64,000 nucleotides of DNA from Lineus longissimus (lineage: Eukaryota; Nemertea; Pilidiophora; Heteronemertea; Lineidae): contig NC_088309.1 in the NCBI RefSeq assembly GCF_910592395.1, forward strand, positions 12,342,599-12,406,598. Direction: 5' to 3'. Both the position numbers and the translations under genes were made by a program. Shown here one piece after another: positions 61,633 to 64,000 of this stretch (the stretch's first letter is position 1; the number at the start of each line of letters is the position of its first letter). The notes beneath the pieces were generated by a model. That model was not told where the DNA came from. It searched no databases and saw nothing but the letters and a program-made list of their open reading frames with translations.

Positions 61633-64000
61633 GGGTGCCCTTCTAGGGCAACAGGTTGACCATAAACATCCATGCGGTGTAAAATATATGGCGGCATTAA
61701 TTCTCTGTCATGAATGGGGCGCCCCAAGGATTGGATGTGGCATGCAAGTTGCCTCTGAGGTGCATAAATCTGAGGTAAACATTGACATAATGGCAGTTGA
61801 TGAAGAAGGAGGCAGCTGTTTACATGCTGAGTGGTGGAGCTGTGAAGGCGAGTGTAATGGCGGCAGGATGGATGAGATGGCGTCGATAGTACCAATGAAC
61901 CAGATTGATCATAATGGAAAAAAATTGCCTTGATTGGACATAAGGAGGGACTGTTAAATTTGCTGTTGTCTAGTGTTTGCTTGTGTGATGGGTTTGTTTG
62001 GCCAGTTCATGTGAAGTGCTCACAACCTTATTAATGGGTATGGGTATGGTCATGCTAAAGAAAGTATCTCCTTATAGTTCATAGTGGGTTTTGCAGCACT
62101 TTGCAATGCCAGAACCATGCTGAAGTCGGTGCGCCATGGATCACGACTGAACTTTCTAAATTACACTGATCGATCTCCTCTGCTGTCTCGCGTGTTAATT
62201 GATAAAGTCAAAATCACTCCCAAGGTAGTGTGTTTATAATTTGGAGCAATACCCTTGGGTAGTGTCCATTTTGATGACATTCTTCACAAATTGAAGAATT
62301 TCGCAAATTTTTGGTTGGCTCTTGTGGCTTACTAATTCCACCCAGAGCAAACTTCGGCCTAATCATGTGGAACAGCTCTAATGGCTTTAACTTCATATGG
62401 AAGAAAATTAATCGAAATTTATGCTGATAATTGTAGCATGACTGATGGCCGATTAGTGATGCATGTTGGTGAGGCAATCACAGCGCAAGCTATTATTAGA
62501 ATATCAATACAATCTGTGGCTGCAGCGGGCTCCTGGTTTATTGGCCGTTCTGAAACCAGTGTGTGGTAACAGGCAATTATTCCCGTCCATTCTGTCTGTG
62601 TGATGCTGTACATCAGAACACTCCACACTGGTCACAAAATCTGCTATTAACCCATTTCCGCTTCTGGTTTTGTTGTGAAGGTAATTTTTGCCACTGATGT
62701 CTAGTAAACCTGCACTGTCATTAATGACACGACGTGTAATTCTATTCTGTTAACTTTCGTTATTGACTTATCAACTGTTTTATTGCAGAAATAGATTACC
62801 GCATAAAAGAATGAATTGCACAATAACATTAAAAAACATTAAAACAAATCCATGAGCGAATACAGGCTCTTATTTTTCCCCAGTCCACGGTGCATTGTCA
62901 GATTCCGCCATTCTTTTTGTAGCAAGTCATGATTAATGGTTTGTTATGTGTGCCACGCATGACTGCCAGAGTGTGGGAAGTCCGCTCTATTCCTCCCGAG
63001 CCAAACTCAACCTGCGACACGAGAATCCCATTTGGATGTGAGAAAGCCATTGGTGTAGGCTGTGGTTTGCAATGTCATCAGGCGACCATAGATCGCCTCA
63101 ATCTTGCGTTGCCTGGAGCTAAGCATATCATTCCAACTAATCAATTGAAAATGGATTCTTACTTGATCTCAGTGTTGCCATTGGATGCATTCTTAAACAG
63201 ACGCTTTGGGCCAGTTTCTTCAGACTCCAAGGTTTGGTTGGGTTAGAAATCAGGTTCTGAGATGGGTAATCTAGCGGATAGATTTTAGGCCAGATTTTCA
63301 ATTGAAAGACTTTCATAATGTTGGTGATTGCAATCCCTATCAATAAAGATAAAAATAAGAACACTTTAATTTGAATTGTCTCTTCTATTTGTCCCAAAGA
63401 GATCATATCCCATATGAGCATCATATCCCATATGATAAACCTGAGTTGTGGAAGCAATCATTTTAAATTAGATTGTCTTACTAATCTTCTCTCCGAGTTA
63501 AAATGGCTCATCTTTATTGATAAAGGTCAAATTGATCTACCAGGGGTGAGACGGTCCAGTTCCTTTGGGAGTAGTCAGTTGAACACGGGTGTCATCCCCA
63601 CTTTCTTGCAGGCAAGTCGCTATGGCTGAGGCCCAACATATCGCACTCTACTAGATAGTTGGGCCGGGCGTGATGGATGTTGCATGCAAGCTATGTGAAT
63701 TATGAATGCTCCCATGACTGTGCATACCGATAAATATATTTATTAATATTCAATCTTTCTTTTGGTGGCATCATGATGGTATGGATGTGTTATTATGGTG
63801 CAATCATGGGATCAGAACGTCCCATCTACTTAGGCAATACTCGACAGATGATTTTTTTTGTGGTACATGCGATCTACTAATATTTTGTTAGTAAATATTA
63901 GATGATGTACATCGTGTATGAGGGGATGTTGACCGATGTCTGTGGATAAAGGAATCAGTATGGAGCACTGCGACTACACGATGGCATTGCATGATGCATA

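Larger units (their letters stand above)
46850..64000 (+). other. Probable Musashi-like intron 6 (at least 17 kb), no further exon seen
   Basis: I looked for an exon completing RRM2 (an RGFGFVTF-like stretch after an acceptor) and found none, so this interval is read as intron. It holds small MITEs at 47288, 59401 and 61396, the 301-bp-unit repeat (50936-52045) and an AAGGTCA-rich repeat relic near 56215-56335. Other genes inside it cannot be excluded, but no frame in it looks coding. Confidence 0.5.

Noticed and set aside
61494-61933. Overlapping 117- and 133-codon frames on opposite strands
   Set aside because: They start inside a MITE and overlap each other. No protein features were recognised.

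Overview
The window looks like nuclear DNA of an animal, most likely a marine invertebrate. It is AT-rich, has short exons with GT-AG junctions separated by kilobase-scale introns, carries many small non-autonomous DNA transposons, and has no operon-like coding. The phylum cannot be fixed from the sequence. The repeat style (short TIR elements, a GTGAGC-ended repeat with a GTC-rich head, minisatellites) is typical of lophotrochozoan or invertebrate deuterostome genomes, which is inference.

One protein-coding gene is supported, on the + strand. It is a Musashi-family RNA-binding protein (Musashi/Rbp6 type). Five exons (10327-10397, 10604-10644, 10871-10952, 11393-11486, 13132-13173) encode a short N-terminus and a complete first RRM. 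After about 33.6 kb of intron, the exon at 46757-46849 opens the second RRM. Within that intron a 108-nt, phase-0/phase-0 exon candidate (35280-35387) would add 36 residues to the linker between the RRMs or provide an alternative N-terminus. The rest of RRM2 and the C-terminus were not found and probably lie beyond base 64000. A TATA-less promoter region with CCAAT boxes and a CRE-like site precedes the first exon.

Bases 1-10000 are a gene-free, repeat-rich upstream region. They hold the edge of a 41-bp satellite, two of three copies of a TA-flanked MITE, a 1.03-kb element with minisatellite-like inverted arms inserted into an older MITE (8-bp target duplication, with an unoccupied relative at 7041-7150), degenerate tandem repeats, and a perfect 123-bp inverted repeat.

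The introns hold the other notable structures. These are two inverted copies of a roughly 400-bp element with TACACCA-rich ends; a nested fold-back complex at 28291-29281 with a 300-bp TIR unit around a codon-like ORF; two almost identical TIR elements (31086-32133 and 32158-33032) inserted 24 bp apart, each with its own perfect 9-bp target duplication; a tRNA-derived SINE head; a repeat of three 301-bp units that each carry an AGGTCA direct repeat; and smaller MITEs. Apart from the Musashi-like gene and the short ORF in the fold-back complex, no open frame looked like coding sequence.
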